From NCBI GenBank assembly GCA_930633525.1, contig CAKNFP010000001.1:1714001-1778000 (forward strand): 64,000 bases of DNA, given 5' to 3'. A program made the translations under genes and the position numbers. Origin of the DNA: Hyphomicrobiales bacterium. Lineage in GTDB: Bacteria; Pseudomonadota; Alphaproteobacteria; Rhizobiales; Beijerinckiaceae. Below, in pieces: positions 8,917 to 18,335 of this stretch. The first letter of the stretch is position 1. Each line of letters begins with the position of its first letter. Under the pieces are notes generated by a model, which was not told the origin of the DNA, did no database searches, and saw only the letters and a program-made list of their open reading frames with translations.

Positions 8917-11900
8917 TCACGCCGCCTTCTTGCGCTCGGCGATCCTTGCCAGATCGCGCATGATGACGGTCGTTCCCTTGAGGCGATGGACCGGTGTCGC
9001 GAAATCGTCGATGAAGACGATGCGCATGTCCGGCCGTACCTTGGCGAGGGAGCCTTGTTCCGCGACATAGGCGACGAGCCCTTCGGGATTGGCGAAGGCG
9101 TTGTCGCGGAAGGAGACGATGACGCCCTTCGGCCCCGCCTCGACCTTCTCCACATTGGCCCGGCGGCACAAGGCCTTGATCGAGACGATCTTGAGAAGCT
9201 GCTCGACTTCCTCGGGAAGCTTGCCGAAGCGGTCGATGAGCTCGGCGCCGAAGCCCTCGATCTCGGCGTCGGTATCCAGTGTGGAGAGCCGCCGGTAGAG
9301 TTCGAGCCGCACGTCGAGATCCGGCACGAAGCTGTCGGGGATCATGACGGGCGTGCCGATGGTGATCGTCGGCGACCAGGCTTCTTCCTCAGCCTCCTCG
9401 ACGCCGGCCTTGAGCTGGGCGACCGCCTCTTCCAGCATCTGCTGGTAGAGCTCGTAGCCAACTTCCTTGATATGGCCCGACTGCTCCTCACCGAGGAGAT
9501 TGCCGGCGCCGCGGATATCGAGGTCGTGGCTGGCGAGCTGGAAGCCCGCTCCCAGCGTGTCGAGCGACTGCAACACCTTGAGGCGTCTCTCGGCACTCTG
9601 GGTCAGCCGCCGGTTGGCAGGCACCGTCAGCAGCGCATAGGCGCGCAGTTTCGCGCGGCCGACACGACCACGCAGCTGATAGAGTTGCGCGAGGCCGAAC
9701 ATGTCGGCGCGGTGGACGATCAGCGTGTTGGCGCGGGGGATGTCGAGGCCCGATTCGACGATGGTGGTCGACAACAGGAGATCGAACTTGCCCTCGTAGA
9801 AGGCCGTCATCACATCCTCGAGCTGGCCGGCGGCCATCTGGCCGTGCGCCACCGCCACCTTCACCTCCGGCACCTCGCGATCGAGGAAGGACTTGACCTC
9901 CGCCAGATCGTCGATGCGGGGACAGACATAGAAGGACTGGCCGCCGCGATAGCGCTCGCGCAGCAGCGCCTCGCGCACGGAGAGCGGATCGAAGGGCGAG
10001 ATGAAGGTGCGGACAGCCAGCCGATCGACCGGCGGCGTCGCGATCAGCGACAGCTCGCGGACGCCGGTCAGCGCCAGCTGCAGCGTGCGCGGGATGGGCG
10101 TCGCGGTCAGCGTCAGCACGTGGACTTCCGCGCGCAGGTCCTTCAGGCGCTCCTTGTGGCTGACGCCGAAATGCTGTTCCTCGTCCACGATGATGAGGCC
10201 AAGGTCCCTGAAGCGGATGGCCTTGCCGAGCAGCGCGTGGGTGCCGACCACGATGTCGACGGTGCCGTCGGCAAGCCCGGCCTTCACGGCCTTCAGCTCA
10301 GCCGCCGGCACGAAGCGCGAGGCTTGCGCGACCTTGATCGGCAGGCCCTGGAACCGCTCCTCGAAGGCGCGGTAATGCTGGCGCGCCAGCAGGGTCGTCG
10401 GCACGACGACCGCGACCTGCCGGCCCGAGAGCGCGACCGCGAAAGCGGCGCGCAGGGCGACTTCCGTCTTGCCGAAGCCGACGTCGCCGCAGACGAGGCG
10501 ATCCATCGGGCGGCCCGAGGACAAGTCCTCCAGCACCGCATCGATGGCGTTCTGCTGGTCCTCGGTCTCGTCATAGGGGAAGCGCGCCGCGAATTCGTCA
10601 TAGAGCCCGTGTGGCGGCACGATGCGCGGCGCTTCCTTGAGGGCACGCGCGGCGGCGACCTTGATGAGCGCGCTCGCCATCTCGCGGATGCGCTGCTTGA
10701 GCTTGGCCTTGCGCGCCTGCCAGGCGGCGCCGCCGAGCTTGTCGAGGGTGACTTCCGTATCCTCGGAGCCATAGCGCGACAGCAGGTCGATGTTCTCGAC
10801 CGGCAGATACAGCTTGTCGCCGCCGAGATAATGGAGTTCCAGGCAATCGTGCGGCGCGCCCGCGACGTCGATGGTCTGCAGGCCCACGAAGCGGCCGATG
10901 CCGTGATCGACATGGACCACGAGGTCGCCGGCCGACAGGCTCGACACCTCGGAGATGAAATCCTGCGCCCGGCGCGACTTGCGCGTCTGACGGACGAGTC
11001 GGTCGCCGAGGATGTCCTGCTCGCCGATGACCGCGAGGTCGTCGACCTCGAAGCCTGCCTCCAATCCCCAGACCGCAAGCCCCACCTCGCCGGCCGGCAG
11101 ACCGAGGGCGGCGGACAGGCGACCGACGGCCGTCGCCTTTTTCAGCCCATGGTCAGCGAGGACCGAGCCGAGCCGTTCGCGCGAGCCTTCCGACCAGGCG
11201 GCGACGACGACCTTGCGCCCCGCGCCCTGGAGATGGCGGATATGGGCAACAGCGGCCTCGAAGATATTGATGGTGCCGTCGGCGCGTTCCGGCGCAAAAT
11301 TCCGGCCGGCCTTGCCCGCCGCGTCGATGATGAGGCGTGCCTCGCTCTCGGGCTGGGCGAAAGGCGAGAACCGCACGGTCGCTCCCGCCTTGAGCCGCTC
11401 GCTCCATTCACGCTCGCCGAGATAGAGCGCCTCAGGCGGCAAGGGCTTGTAGGGGGGCGCTCCGCCCGTGGCGCCGGAAGCCGGGCTCGCGCGGCGGGCC
11501 TCATAGTAATCCTTGATTTGGGCAAGGCGCTCGCCGGCGGCGTCCTCCGCCAGGGGATCGAAGGCAAGCGGTACGCCAGGCACATAGTCGAAGAGCGTGT
11601 CCAGCCCCTCGTAGAACAGTGGGAGCCAGTGTTCGAGGCCGGGATGGCGGCGCCCCTCGCTCACCGCCTCATAGAGCGTGTCGTCGCGGGTCGCGGCGCC
11701 GAAGGCCGTGACATAGCCCTGGCGGAAGCGTCGGATAGTATCGGTGGTGATCTTCACCTCGCTCATCGGCACGAGATCGAGCGAGCGCAGCTGGTGCGTG
11801 GTGCGCTGGGTCTCCGCGTCGAAGGCGCGGATCGACTCGAGCGTATCGCCGAAGAAATCGAGGCGCAGCGGCTCCGGCAGGCCTGGCGCATAGAGATCGA

Positions 11901-12459
11901 CGATACCGCCGCGCACCGCGTATTCACCGGTGTCGCGCACGGTCGCGGTGCGCTGGAAGCCGTTGACCTCCAGCCACTGCACGAGGGCGTCCATGTCGAC
12001 CGTATTGCCTGGAGCCGCCGAGAGGCTGTCGCGGGCCATCAGTGAGACAGGCGGCACGCGCTGCAACAGGGCATTGACGGTGGTGAGCAGAAGCCGCGGC
12101 TTCTCCGACGACGTGCGAGAGGAGGCAAGCCGGGCCAGGGCCATCATGCGACGCGCCGTGATCGCCGCGGTGGGCGAGACACGGTCATAGGGCTGGCAGT
12201 CCCAGGCCGGCAGGCTGAGCACTTCCAGTTCCGGCGCGATGAAGCCGATCGCCGCCTCGATCGCCGCCAACCTGCGGTCATCGCGCAGCACGTAGACGAG
12301 CGCGGCGGCCTTGTCCTCACGCGCCAGAGCCCGCGCCAGATCTGCAATGACGAGCCCGTCCTGCCCGTCGGCAACGCTGGTGAGCAACGGGCTGTCGCCC
12401 CGCCGAAGGGCATCAACGGCGCGTTGGAGCGGATTCATCGGATCGACCTGTTCAGACAA
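8917..12459 (-). CDS. mfd: Transcription-repair coupling factor
   Basis: Large DNA translocase (1180 residues) that dislodges RNA polymerase stalled at lesions and recruits UvrA. Domain order as expected: UvrB-like N-terminal region, the CarD/RID polymerase-interaction domain around 500-570 (GDLVVHVDHGIGRFVGLQ), superfamily 2 helicase with Walker A GDVGFGKTEVALRAAF near 655 and the DEEQHFGV box near 760, TATPIPRTLQLAL, RGRVGRAKLRAYALL, and the C-terminal TRCF domain. No sdhE or recG partner gene is visible nearby. Confidence 0.97.
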   Translation of the reverse strand: MSEQVDPMNPLQRAVDALRRGDSPLLTSVADGQDGLVIADLARALAREDKAAALVYVLRDDRRLAAIEAAIGFIAPELEVLSLPAWDCQPYDRVSPTAAITARRMMALARLASSRTSSEKPRLLLTTVNALLQRVPPVSLMARDSLSAAPGNTVDMDALVQWLEVNGFQRTATVRDTGEYAVRGGIVDLYAPGLPEPLRLDFFGDTLESIRAFDAETQRTTHQLRSLDLVPMSEVKITTDTIRRFRQGYVTAFGAATRDDTLYEAVSEGRRHPGLEHWLPLFYEGLDTLFDYVPGVPLAFDPLAEDAAGERLAQIKDYYEARRASPASGATGGAPPYKPLPPEALYLGEREWSERLKAGATVRFSPFAQPESEARLIIDAAGKAGRNFAPERADGTINIFEAAVAHIRHLQGAGRKVVVAAWSEGSRERLGSVLADHGLKKATAVGRLSAALGLPAGEVGLAVWGLEAGFEVDDLAVIGEQDILGDRLVRQTRKSRRAQDFISEVSSLSAGDLVVHVDHGIGRFVGLQTIDVAGAPHDCLELHYLGGDKLYLPVENIDLLSRYGSEDTEVTLDKLGGAAWQARKAKLKQRIREMASALIKVAAARALKEAPRIVPPHGLYDEFAARFPYDETEDQQNAIDAVLEDLSSGRPMDRLVCGDVGFGKTEVALRAAFAVALSGRQVAVVVPTTLLARQHYRAFEERFQGLPIKVAQASRFVPAAELKAVKAGLADGTVDIVVGTHALLGKAIRFRDLGLIIVDEEQHFGVSHKERLKDLRAEVHVLTLTATPIPRTLQLALTGVRELSLIATPPVDRLAVRTFISPFDPLSVREALLRERYRGGQSFYVCPRIDDLAEVKSFLDREVPEVKVAVAHGQMAAGQLEDVMTAFYEGKFDLLLSTTIVESGLDIPRANTLIVHRADMFGLAQLYQLRGRVGRAKLRAYALLTVPANRRLTQSAERRLKVLQSLDTLGAGFQLASHDLDIRGAGNLLGEEQSGHIKEVGYELYQQMLEEAVAQLKAGVEEAEEEAWSPTITIGTPVMIPDSFVPDLDVRLELYRRLSTLDTDAEIEGFGAELIDRFGKLPEEVEQLLKIVSIKALCRRANVEKVEAGPKGVIVSFRDNAFANPEGLVAYVAEQGSLAKVRPDMRIVFIDDFATPVHRLKGTTVIMRDLARIAERKKAA

Positions 12460-12585
12460 AAGCGGAGGCTTGACGTGCGAGCGTTCGTCGCGGACTGGGA
12501 CGTATAAGCCCGCAATTGCGGCTACTCAACGACTCATGTCCGTCCGAATGCTTTTTGAAGCGGGATCGGCGGTCGGGACTCGCCC

Positions 12586-13602
12586 TCATGGCGTCGGGCG
12601 TTCCGCGCCGGCGCGGCATTGCCGGAATGCGCCACTCAGTTGCTGCCTCTCCTGGGGCAGGAGGCTGTTGGAGCCCATCTTCTCCCACATGTCGAGGCGT
12701 GTGATGGCGTCGCTGGCGCAGTTGCAATAGCGGGCGCAGGTGGCGGCATCGCTGCCGTTGTCGACGCAGGTCTTGGCGCAACTCCGCTGGAAGGGTGTAG
12801 TGCGCGCCGGCTGCACCACCTGCACGAAGGCCCAGAGCACGCCGAGCAGGACAAGCTGATGGGTGAGATAAATGGCGAGGCTGTGTCGGCCGGCGAAGAC
12901 GAGCCCTCGGCCTATGGGGCCGGGAACGTTATGCCGCGACCAGGCCGGCAGGGTTGCGCGTTGCAGGAGGAACCTGGCGATCGCAATACCAGCGAGCACG
13001 CACCCGAACCACGGCAGGAGCGGGATATAGTCGTTGGTCGTGGGAACGCGCGTCGCAAGGCCAAGCCAGAGCCAACCAGGAGCGTTGAAGAAGGAGGAGG
13101 ACGCGATCCCGGGCAGCGCGAAAACGATCGCCGCAGCGATCGCTGTCACGAACCAGGGCAACCGGACGAACGCAAGACCCAGTACACTCGTCAAGGCAAT
13201 GGCGTGAAGGATGCCGAAGAAGATGAAACTGTCAGGGAAAAGGAAGTAGGAACCCAGCGTGACCGCCGCCGCCGCCAGGACGAGAAGGCCGAGGCGGCGC
13301 AGAAATGGACGCCAGCGGATGCCGTCTCCATGGGCAAGGACCAGCCCGATACCGACGAGGCCGAGGAAGGACCCGGCGATCATCTGAGCGAAAATCCGCC
13401 ATCCCGGCGCCGTCGACACCTCCGTCTCGATGAGGCCGAAGAAGCTCAGATCCCAGCTGAAATGGTAGATGACCATCGCAACGATGGCGAGGCCGCGCGC
13501 GACATCCACCAGCGGGAGGCGGGGACGTTGCAGCCTTACAGGCTGGGCTGGTGAAGTCTGGGGCAAGTCCACGGGACGCTCTTGATCAATGCTGCCAAGC
13601 AA
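12586..13602 (-). CDS. DUF1624 (heparan-alpha-glucosaminide acetyltransferase-like) membrane protein with Cys-rich tail
   Basis: A 338-residue polytopic membrane protein. The N-terminal two thirds match the DUF1624/HGSNAT catalytic family: LVDVARGLAIVAMVIYHFSW, with the conserved arginine and histidine, then a series of hydrophobic segments ending in HSLAIYLTHQLVLLGVLW. After the last membrane segment comes a soluble tail of about 60 residues with six cysteines (SCAKTCVDNG, CARYCNCASD, FRQCRAG). The family is thought to acetylate sugars across a membrane; the substrate here is unknown. It is preceded by GATC-rich tandem repeats. Confidence 0.8.
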   Translation of the reverse strand: MLGSIDQERPVDLPQTSPAQPVRLQRPRLPLVDVARGLAIVAMVIYHFSWDLSFFGLIETEVSTAPGWRIFAQMIAGSFLGLVGIGLVLAHGDGIRWRPFLRRLGLLVLAAAAVTLGSYFLFPDSFIFFGILHAIALTSVLGLAFVRLPWFVTAIAAAIVFALPGIASSSFFNAPGWLWLGLATRVPTTNDYIPLLPWFGCVLAGIAIARFLLQRATLPAWSRHNVPGPIGRGLVFAGRHSLAIYLTHQLVLLGVLWAFVQVVQPARTTPFQRSCAKTCVDNGSDAATCARYCNCASDAITRLDMWEKMGSNSLLPQERQQLSGAFRQCRAGAERPTP

Positions 13603-13696
13603 AACGTACAGGCAAGATCAGTGATGTGACAGAGTTGGGATGATTCTGACACAGCCCGTCCCCCTCGGTTCCCCATTTCAGGGATCGCGCGTCACG

Positions 13697-13763
13697 GATC
13701 AGCGCCAAGGGATCAGCGCCAAGGGATCCGGGCAAGGGATCCGGGCAAGGGATCCGGGCAAGG
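13697..13763. repeat. GATC-headed tandem repeat
   Basis: Two 14-base units GATCAGCGCCAAGG (13697-13724) are followed by three 13-base units GATCCGGGCAAGG (13725-13763) and a partial further GATCGCC. It lies between the divergent acyltransferase-like gene and eda. No function can be assigned; the copy number may vary between strains. Confidence 0.9.
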
Positions 13764-13891
13764 GATCGCCCTTGGATCGCCCCCATCACATAAGGCATAG
13801 TGACTGACGGCGCCATCGGTCGTTATGGTCCATCGCTTGCCACGGGCCTCACGGCCGTGGCCGTTTCGAACGCGTGAATGGGAATGGACTG

Positions 13892-14533
13892 ATGCAAGGT
13901 TATGTAGAGCGTATCCGGCGGTGCGGCGTAGTGCCTGTCGTCACGGTTCCCGATATCGAAGCCGCAGTCCCTCTCACGCAGGCTCTGGCTGATGGCGGCA
14001 TCGACGTCGTCGAACTGACGCTGCGTACGGCTGCCGGCCTCAAGGCTGTCGAGGCGGTGGCCAGCAAATGCCCCGATGTGCTCGTCATTGCCGGCACGCT
14101 GACGTTGCCGGAGCATTTCGCGGCGGTGAAGAACGCGGGCGCCACCGTGGCGGTCAGTCCCGGTTTCAATGAAGCGCTCCATCATGCCGCTGTTGCCGCC
14201 GATCTGCCGTGGCTGCCTGGCGTCGCAACGGCGTCCGAGCTGATGAGCGCCATGGCGCTCGGCCGCTCATTGGTAAAGTTCTTCCCCGCCGGTCTTGCCG
14301 GAGGGGTCAAGATGCTGAAGGCGCTTTCGGGGCCCTTCCCCGATGCCACCTTTTGTCCGACAGGCGGCGTCGATCCGGACAATCTGAAAGATTATCTTAC
14401 CTTGCCGCAGGTCGTCTGCGTCGGCGGTTCATGGCTCGTTCCGCTAACGGCTGTCACGGAGCGCAACTGGGGACAGATTCGTACGCTCGCCCAGGAGGCG
14501 CGCGATCGCGTGGACGCCTTACGCGGTAACTGA
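13892..14533 (+). CDS. eda: 2-dehydro-3-deoxy-phosphogluconate (KDPG) aldolase
   Basis: Class I aldolase of the Entner-Doudoroff pathway, splitting KDPG into pyruvate and glyceraldehyde-3-phosphate. 213 residues from the ATG at 13892, chosen because a GGGA lies eight bases upstream; a GTG 18 bases earlier has no such site. Seen: catalytic glutamate in VVELTLRTAAGL, the Schiff-base lysine in SLVKFFPAG, and the phosphate-binding FCPTGGVDPDNL and VGGSWL. It stands alone, followed by a terminator. Confidence 0.93.
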   Translation: MQGYVERIRRCGVVPVVTVPDIEAAVPLTQALADGGIDVVELTLRTAAGLKAVEAVASKCPDVLVIAGTLTLPEHFAAVKNAGATVAVSPGFNEALHHAAVAADLPWLPGVATASELMSAMALGRSLVKFFPAGLAGGVKMLKALSGPFPDATFCPTGGVDPDNLKDYLTLPQVVCVGGSWLVPLTAVTERNWGQIRTLAQEARDRVDALRGN

Positions 14534-14562
14534 GTGATGGCGCCGCGCCACGCCTAACATTC

Positions 14563-14606
14563 GGGGGCGCAACGGAAAGTTGTGCTCCCACTGTTGTTTT
14601 TTCTTT
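14563..14606 (+). terminator. Intrinsic terminator after eda
   Basis: Hairpin with arms GGGGGCGCAAC (14563-14573) and GTTGTGCTCCC (14579-14589), a five-base loop and two G-U pairs, followed within eight bases by a T-rich run (GTTTTTTCTTTT). Confidence 0.8.
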
Positions 14607-14739
14607 TCCCGGCGCAATAAGATCTTAAGATAACTCCATGGCGGGCGGGCCAAGCGCATGCCTTTCTGACTTTGCCGCCTAGGACGCGATGTTATTCTCG
14701 CACTTGTAAATTGACATTTGTGATTCGGCTGGTGGTTCA

Positions 14740-15366
14740 ATGTCCAACGATTTTGAAACAAGTTTAATTGGTCCGAAAATCGGACAACAGAAAGCAGATG
14801 AGGCAGTTTCCGGCCTCTCCTCAACCGACGTTGCCGAGGGAGAACCCGCACTCGATCTCGTTGAAGTGGTCGGGCGTATTAAATGGTTCGACGTTTCCAA
14901 GGGGTTTGGCTTCATCGTGCCGGACAACGGGATGCCGGACGTGCTTCTGCACGTATCTTGCCTTCGCCGTGACGGATACGAGACGGCCAACGAAGGGGCT
15001 CGTGTGGTCTGCGAAGCGGTGCAGCGCGCACGGGGCCTTCAAGCCTTCCGCATTGTCTCCATGGACGAAACCTCGGCGATCCATCCCTCGGAACTTCCTG
15101 CGCGCACCCGTGTGACTGTGGTTCCAACGAGTGGGCTCGAGCAGGTCGAGGTCAAATGGTTCAACCGCCTGCGTGGCTTCGGCTTCGTGACGCGTGGCGA
15201 GGGAACGCCCGACATCTTCGTCCATATGGAAACGCTGCGCCGCTATGGCCTGATGGAGCTGAAACCGGGGCAAATGGTGCTTGTGCGCTTCGGTAATGGT
15301 CCAAAAGGGCTGATGGCCGCGGAGGTTCGGCCCTTGGATGGCGGCACAGCGCCAGCGTCTCATTAG
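14740..15366 (+). CDS. Two-domain cold-shock protein (CspA family)
   Basis: A 208-residue protein with two cold-shock domains. The first (about 45-110) has GRIKWFDVSKGFGFIVPDNG and PDVLLHVSCL; the second (about 138-203) has VEVKWFNRLRGFGFVTRGEG and PDIFVHMETLRRYG. Both keep the RNP1-like aromatic residues that bind single-stranded nucleic acid. Double-CSD proteins of this length are common in Hyphomicrobiales and usually precede a DUF192 gene, as here. The long AT-rich leader (about 14607-14739) may carry post-transcriptional control. Confidence 0.92.
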   Translation: MSNDFETSLIGPKIGQQKADEAVSGLSSTDVAEGEPALDLVEVVGRIKWFDVSKGFGFIVPDNGMPDVLLHVSCLRRDGYETANEGARVVCEAVQRARGLQAFRIVSMDETSAIHPSELPARTRVTVVPTSGLEQVEVKWFNRLRGFGFVTRGEGTPDIFVHMETLRRYGLMELKPGQMVLVRFGNGPKGLMAAEVRPLDGGTAPASH

Positions 15367-15760
15367 GTTTTCCTGGTGCGATGCAAACTTGAATCGTTTT
15401 GTTTGATTTTACGACCAAATTACTGATTTTAGTCAATTTTCCATCTTATTCTCCAGCATTGTCGTATCCTTGGCTGATGGATCGGGGCGAGTTCGTGGCG
15501 CTCCGTGGCTGGCATCTGGCTCGGGCAGGTTGATTGCCTTTCCAATTGGGGGAGCGTCCGTTCGGCTGGCACAGGCGCGAACGGCGCTCGCGTGTTGTTT
15601 CATAAAGTGAGCCAGGGCTTCACGCCGGTTTCCGGTGAGGAACCGAACCTTGGGTCACTTCCCCCAATGGATGTGATAGTGAGGCGCGATCGAAAAGACG
15701 CATCTTGTCAGCAATGGGAGCGTGAGCGACCATCGCCGCGCTTTGGCTGAAGAGGGTTTC
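15367..15760. other. Gene-free stretch before the DUF192 gene
   Basis: 394 bases without a convincing reading frame. The first 80 bases are AT-rich. The rest has normal GC but codon-unlike composition. No terminator, tRNA or repeat was recognised. Confidence 0.5.
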
Positions 15761-16273
15761 ATGGTCGTGTTCACCGGGTTGGCTGCGGCCTTCAAGCTTT
15801 TGCTGATATCGGCGCTATTGGCGCCGCTTGTCTGGATTCCGCCCGCGCAGGGGCAGCCTCATCCAGGCGATGCCATCATGCTGGTCAATGCCGAGACCGG
15901 GCTGGAGGAACTGACGATCAGCACGGCAAACGGCCGGCATGTCTTCTCCGTGGAGGTGATGCGCACCGCGGCGCAGCGTGGCCGCGGACTGATGGAACGG
16001 CGCTACCTGCCTGCCGATCGGGGCATGCTCTTCGATTTCCAGGAGGTCCAGCCGGTGACCATGTGGATGAGCAATACTTATTTGCCCCTCGACATGCTGT
16101 TCATCCGCAAGGACGGCACGATCGCGCGCATCGAGGAGCACACCGAGCCGTTCTCGGAGCGGCTCATTCCGTCAGGCGAGCCCGTCCTCGGCGTTCTCGA
16201 ACTGAATGCCGGCACGGCCGCGCGCATTGGTGCCAGACCCGGCGATCGCATCATTCACCCCATGTTCCGTTGA
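15761..16273 (+). CDS. DUF192 family exported protein
   Basis: 170 residues from the ATG at 15761, which places a hydrophobic export segment (LAAAFKLLLISALLAPLVW) at the N-terminus; a start 39 bases upstream would bury it. The mature part is a DUF192 domain: FSVEVMRTAAQRGRGLMERR, MLFDFQEVQPVTMWMSNTY, PLDMLFIRKDGTI and VLELNAGTAARIGARPGD. The function of the family is unknown; it usually lies beside cold-shock genes in this order. Confidence 0.88.
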   Translation: MVVFTGLAAAFKLLLISALLAPLVWIPPAQGQPHPGDAIMLVNAETGLEELTISTANGRHVFSVEVMRTAAQRGRGLMERRYLPADRGMLFDFQEVQPVTMWMSNTYLPLDMLFIRKDGTIARIEEHTEPFSERLIPSGEPVLGVLELNAGTAARIGARPGDRIIHPMFR

Positions 16274-16436
16274 TCTGCCTGCACGCGACGCCTGTTTTTC
16301 AGGCGGTCGAGCCGCGGGCCTTGGGGCACGCCAAAAATCTTTGAAAATCAACGCGATAAGACGCGCTTCTGAATCGCTTTATGCGATAGGTGGGGAGCTG
16401 TGTGCGGCGCTTGGGTGCGCCTTTCGGCGCCGACCA

Positions 16437-16465
16437 GAAAAAAAGCAAGGCTTTCGCCTTGCTTT
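16437..16465 (-). terminator. Strong intrinsic terminator on the minus strand
   Basis: Perfect ten-base stem AAAGCAAGGC (16442-16451) with GCCTTGCTTT (16456-16465) and a four-base loop. Read on the minus strand it is followed directly by a run of T (A-run at 16438-16444 on +). On the plus strand no T-run follows, so it ends a leftward transcript, although no annotated leftward gene of normal size precedes it. Confidence 0.85.
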
Positions 16466-16482
16466 CGAGAATGGATTTTCTT

Positions 16483-16590
16483 TTATCGCCTTGGACTAAG
16501 CGGCTGCGCGCCTTTTTTCCGAACGGCGATATTTCCTCCCGAGACCTGGACCGTATCCTGATACCAGTAAATCCCGGCCAGGACATTCAT
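16483..16590 (-). CDS. Possible 35-residue small protein, or small RNA locus
   Basis: An ATG at 16590 opens a frame of 35 residues beginning MNVLAGIYWYQDTVQ and ending KKGAQPLSPRR, with its TAA only 18 bases before the minus-strand terminator. The ribosome site is weak (GGAT about 14 bases upstream). I do not recognise the peptide. The terminator shows that something is transcribed leftward from this 500-base gap; it could equally be a non-coding RNA. Confidence 0.35.
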   Translation of the reverse strand: MNVLAGIYWYQDTVQVSGGNIAVRKKGAQPLSPRR

Positions 16591-16973
16591 CCGCCACAAT
16601 CCATAGTCGATCTAAAACGTGTTGTCATCCTTTTGAGCATAGCATGCCTGCATTTTTTGCAATTGCATGGGATGCAGTGCGAGAGGCCTTGCTGCGTAAA
16701 GCAAAACCGATGCCGAAAATGCCTTTCCATTGGGCGGAGGGAATGGACCGGGAGCTTGGCAGCCAGGTTGCCGCCGCGATGCGCGTCGGGCCGAACAATG
16801 GAGAGAAAGCCGTCAGAGCGCCGCTCGATGGGAAGGATAGGGTGCCGGATGCGCAAAGAATGGGCCGTGAATGGCAATATGCCGGGGGACTGCTTGTATT
16901 TTTGACGACAGAGGTGTTGTGTCGGTCCTCTCGAATCTCAATGATCTCCTTAGTCTCTTGATGCAAGGTCCCG
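16591..16973. other. Gene-free stretch upstream of proS
   Basis: About 380 bases with no supported gene. It presumably holds the proS promoter and the promoter of the leftward transcript that ends near 16437. Confidence 0.4.
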
Positions 16974-18296
16974 ATGCGCCTCAGCCGCTACTTCCTTCCC
17001 GTCCTGCGTGAAACGCCCAAGGAAGCGGAAATCGTTTCTCACCGCCTCATGCTGCGTGCCGGCATGATTCGTCAGGAATCGGCCGGGATCTATGCCTGGC
17101 TGCCGCTCGGGCTCAAGGTCCTGAACCGGATCTCGGCCATCGTCCGCGAGGAGCAAGATCGCGCGGGCGCGGTGGAACTTCTCATGCCGACGATCCAGTC
17201 GGCGGAGTTGTGGCGCGAATCCGGGCGTTACGATGCCTATGGCAAGGAGATGCTGCGCATCGCCGACCGCCATGAACGCGAGATGCTGTTCGGGCCCACC
17301 AACGAGGAGATGATCACCGAGATTTTCCGCGCCTCGGTGAAGTCCTACAAGGATCTTCCGCTCAATCTCTACCACATCCAGTGGAAGTTCCGGGACGAGA
17401 TTCGGCCGCGTTTTGGCACCATGCGCTCGCGTGAGTTCCTGATGAAGGATGCCTATTCCTTCGATCTGGACAAGGAAGGCGCGCGCCACTCCTACAACAA
17501 GATGTTCGTGGCTTATCTCAGGACTTTCGCGCGGCTTGGCCTTCGCGCGATCCCGATGCAGGCCGATACCGGTCCGATCGGCGGCGACCTCAGCCACGAG
17601 TTCATCATTCTGGCCGACACGGGTGAGAGCGAAGTCTTCTGCCACAAGGACTTCCTCGACTTCCCCATCCCCGGCGCCGACACGGATTTCGAGGATGTCG
17701 AGGGGCTGCAGGGAATCGTCGATTCCTGGACTTCTCTCTATGCTGCGACGTCCGAAAAGCACGACGAGGCGCGCTACGCCGCCATCGCCGACGGCGAGAA
17801 GCTTTCGGCCCGCGGCATCGAGGTGGGCCATATTTTCTACTTCGGGACGAAATACTCGGCCCCGATGGGCGCAACCGTGACCTCTCCGGATGGCAAGGAA
17901 GTGCCTGTACACATGGGTTCCTACGGCATCGGGCCGTCGCGTCTCGTCGCAGCCCTGATCGAGGCGAGCCACGACGACAAGGGCATCATCTGGCCGGATG
18001 CGGTCGCGCCCTTCGATGTCGCGCTTCTCAACCTGAAGGTTGGCGACGCGGCGACCGATGAGGCCTCGCTCAAGATCTATCAGGCGCTCAGCCTGCGCGG
18101 TCGCGACGTGCTTTACGACGACACCGATGACCGGCCGGGCGCGAAATTCGCGACGGCCGATCTGGTCGGTTTGCCTTGGCAGGTCGTCGTCGGGCCAAAG
18201 GGGCTCGCGGACGGAAAGGTGGAGGTGAAGCGGCGCGGCAGCGACCAGCGCGAGCTGCTCTCCATCGAGGAGGCCGTCACCAAAGTCGCTGGTTGA
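16974..18296 (+). CDS. proS: Prolyl-tRNA synthetase, short type without editing insert
   Basis: Charges tRNA-Pro. 440 residues, against about 570 for the E. coli type: the editing (INS) domain is absent, the normal form in alphaproteobacteria. Class II motifs are visible: motif 1 around [20 protein letters not shown], motif 2 [20 protein letters not shown], motif 3 [17 protein letters not shown], and a C-terminal anticodon-binding domain from about 340. Loss of the insert makes the separate YbaK deacylase (at 52.0 kb here) relevant for clearing Cys-tRNA-Pro. Confidence 0.97.
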   Translation: MRLSRYFLPVLRETPKEAEIVSHRLMLRAGMIRQESAGIYAWLPLGLKVLNRISAIVREEQDRAGAVELLMPTIQSAELWRESGRYDAYGKEMLRIADRHEREMLFGPTNEEMITEIFRASVKSYKDLPLNLYHIQWKFRDEIRPRFGTMRSREFLMKDAYSFDLDKEGARHSYNKMFVAYLRTFARLGLRAIPMQADTGPIGGDLSHEFIILADTGESEVFCHKDFLDFPIPGADTDFEDVEGLQGIVDSWTSLYAATSEKHDEARYAAIADGEKLSARGIEVGHIFYFGTKYSAPMGATVTSPDGKEVPVHMGSYGIGPSRLVAALIEASHDDKGIIWPDAVAPFDVALLNLKVGDAATDEASLKIYQALSLRGRDVLYDDTDDRPGAKFATADLVGLPWQVVVGPKGLADGKVEVKRRGSDQRELLSIEEAVTKVAG

Positions 18297-18335
18297 TACC
18301 TTGTGCGTAACCGAGGAGCCGGAAACGGGCAAAGA

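Noticed and set aside
8740..12045. An open frame of about 1100 codons on the plus strand opposite mfd
   Set aside because: High GC leaves few stops opposite a real gene. The translation is Arg/Asp/Glu/Leu-rich without domain character, while the other strand encodes a full Mfd.
16390..16905. Rightward 171-codon frame in the gap before proS
   Set aside because: It reads through the minus-strand terminator and through unrelated composition changes; no protein-like segments.
16950..18332. 460-codon leftward frame opposite proS
   Set aside because: Third-position mirror of proS; no motif of its own.
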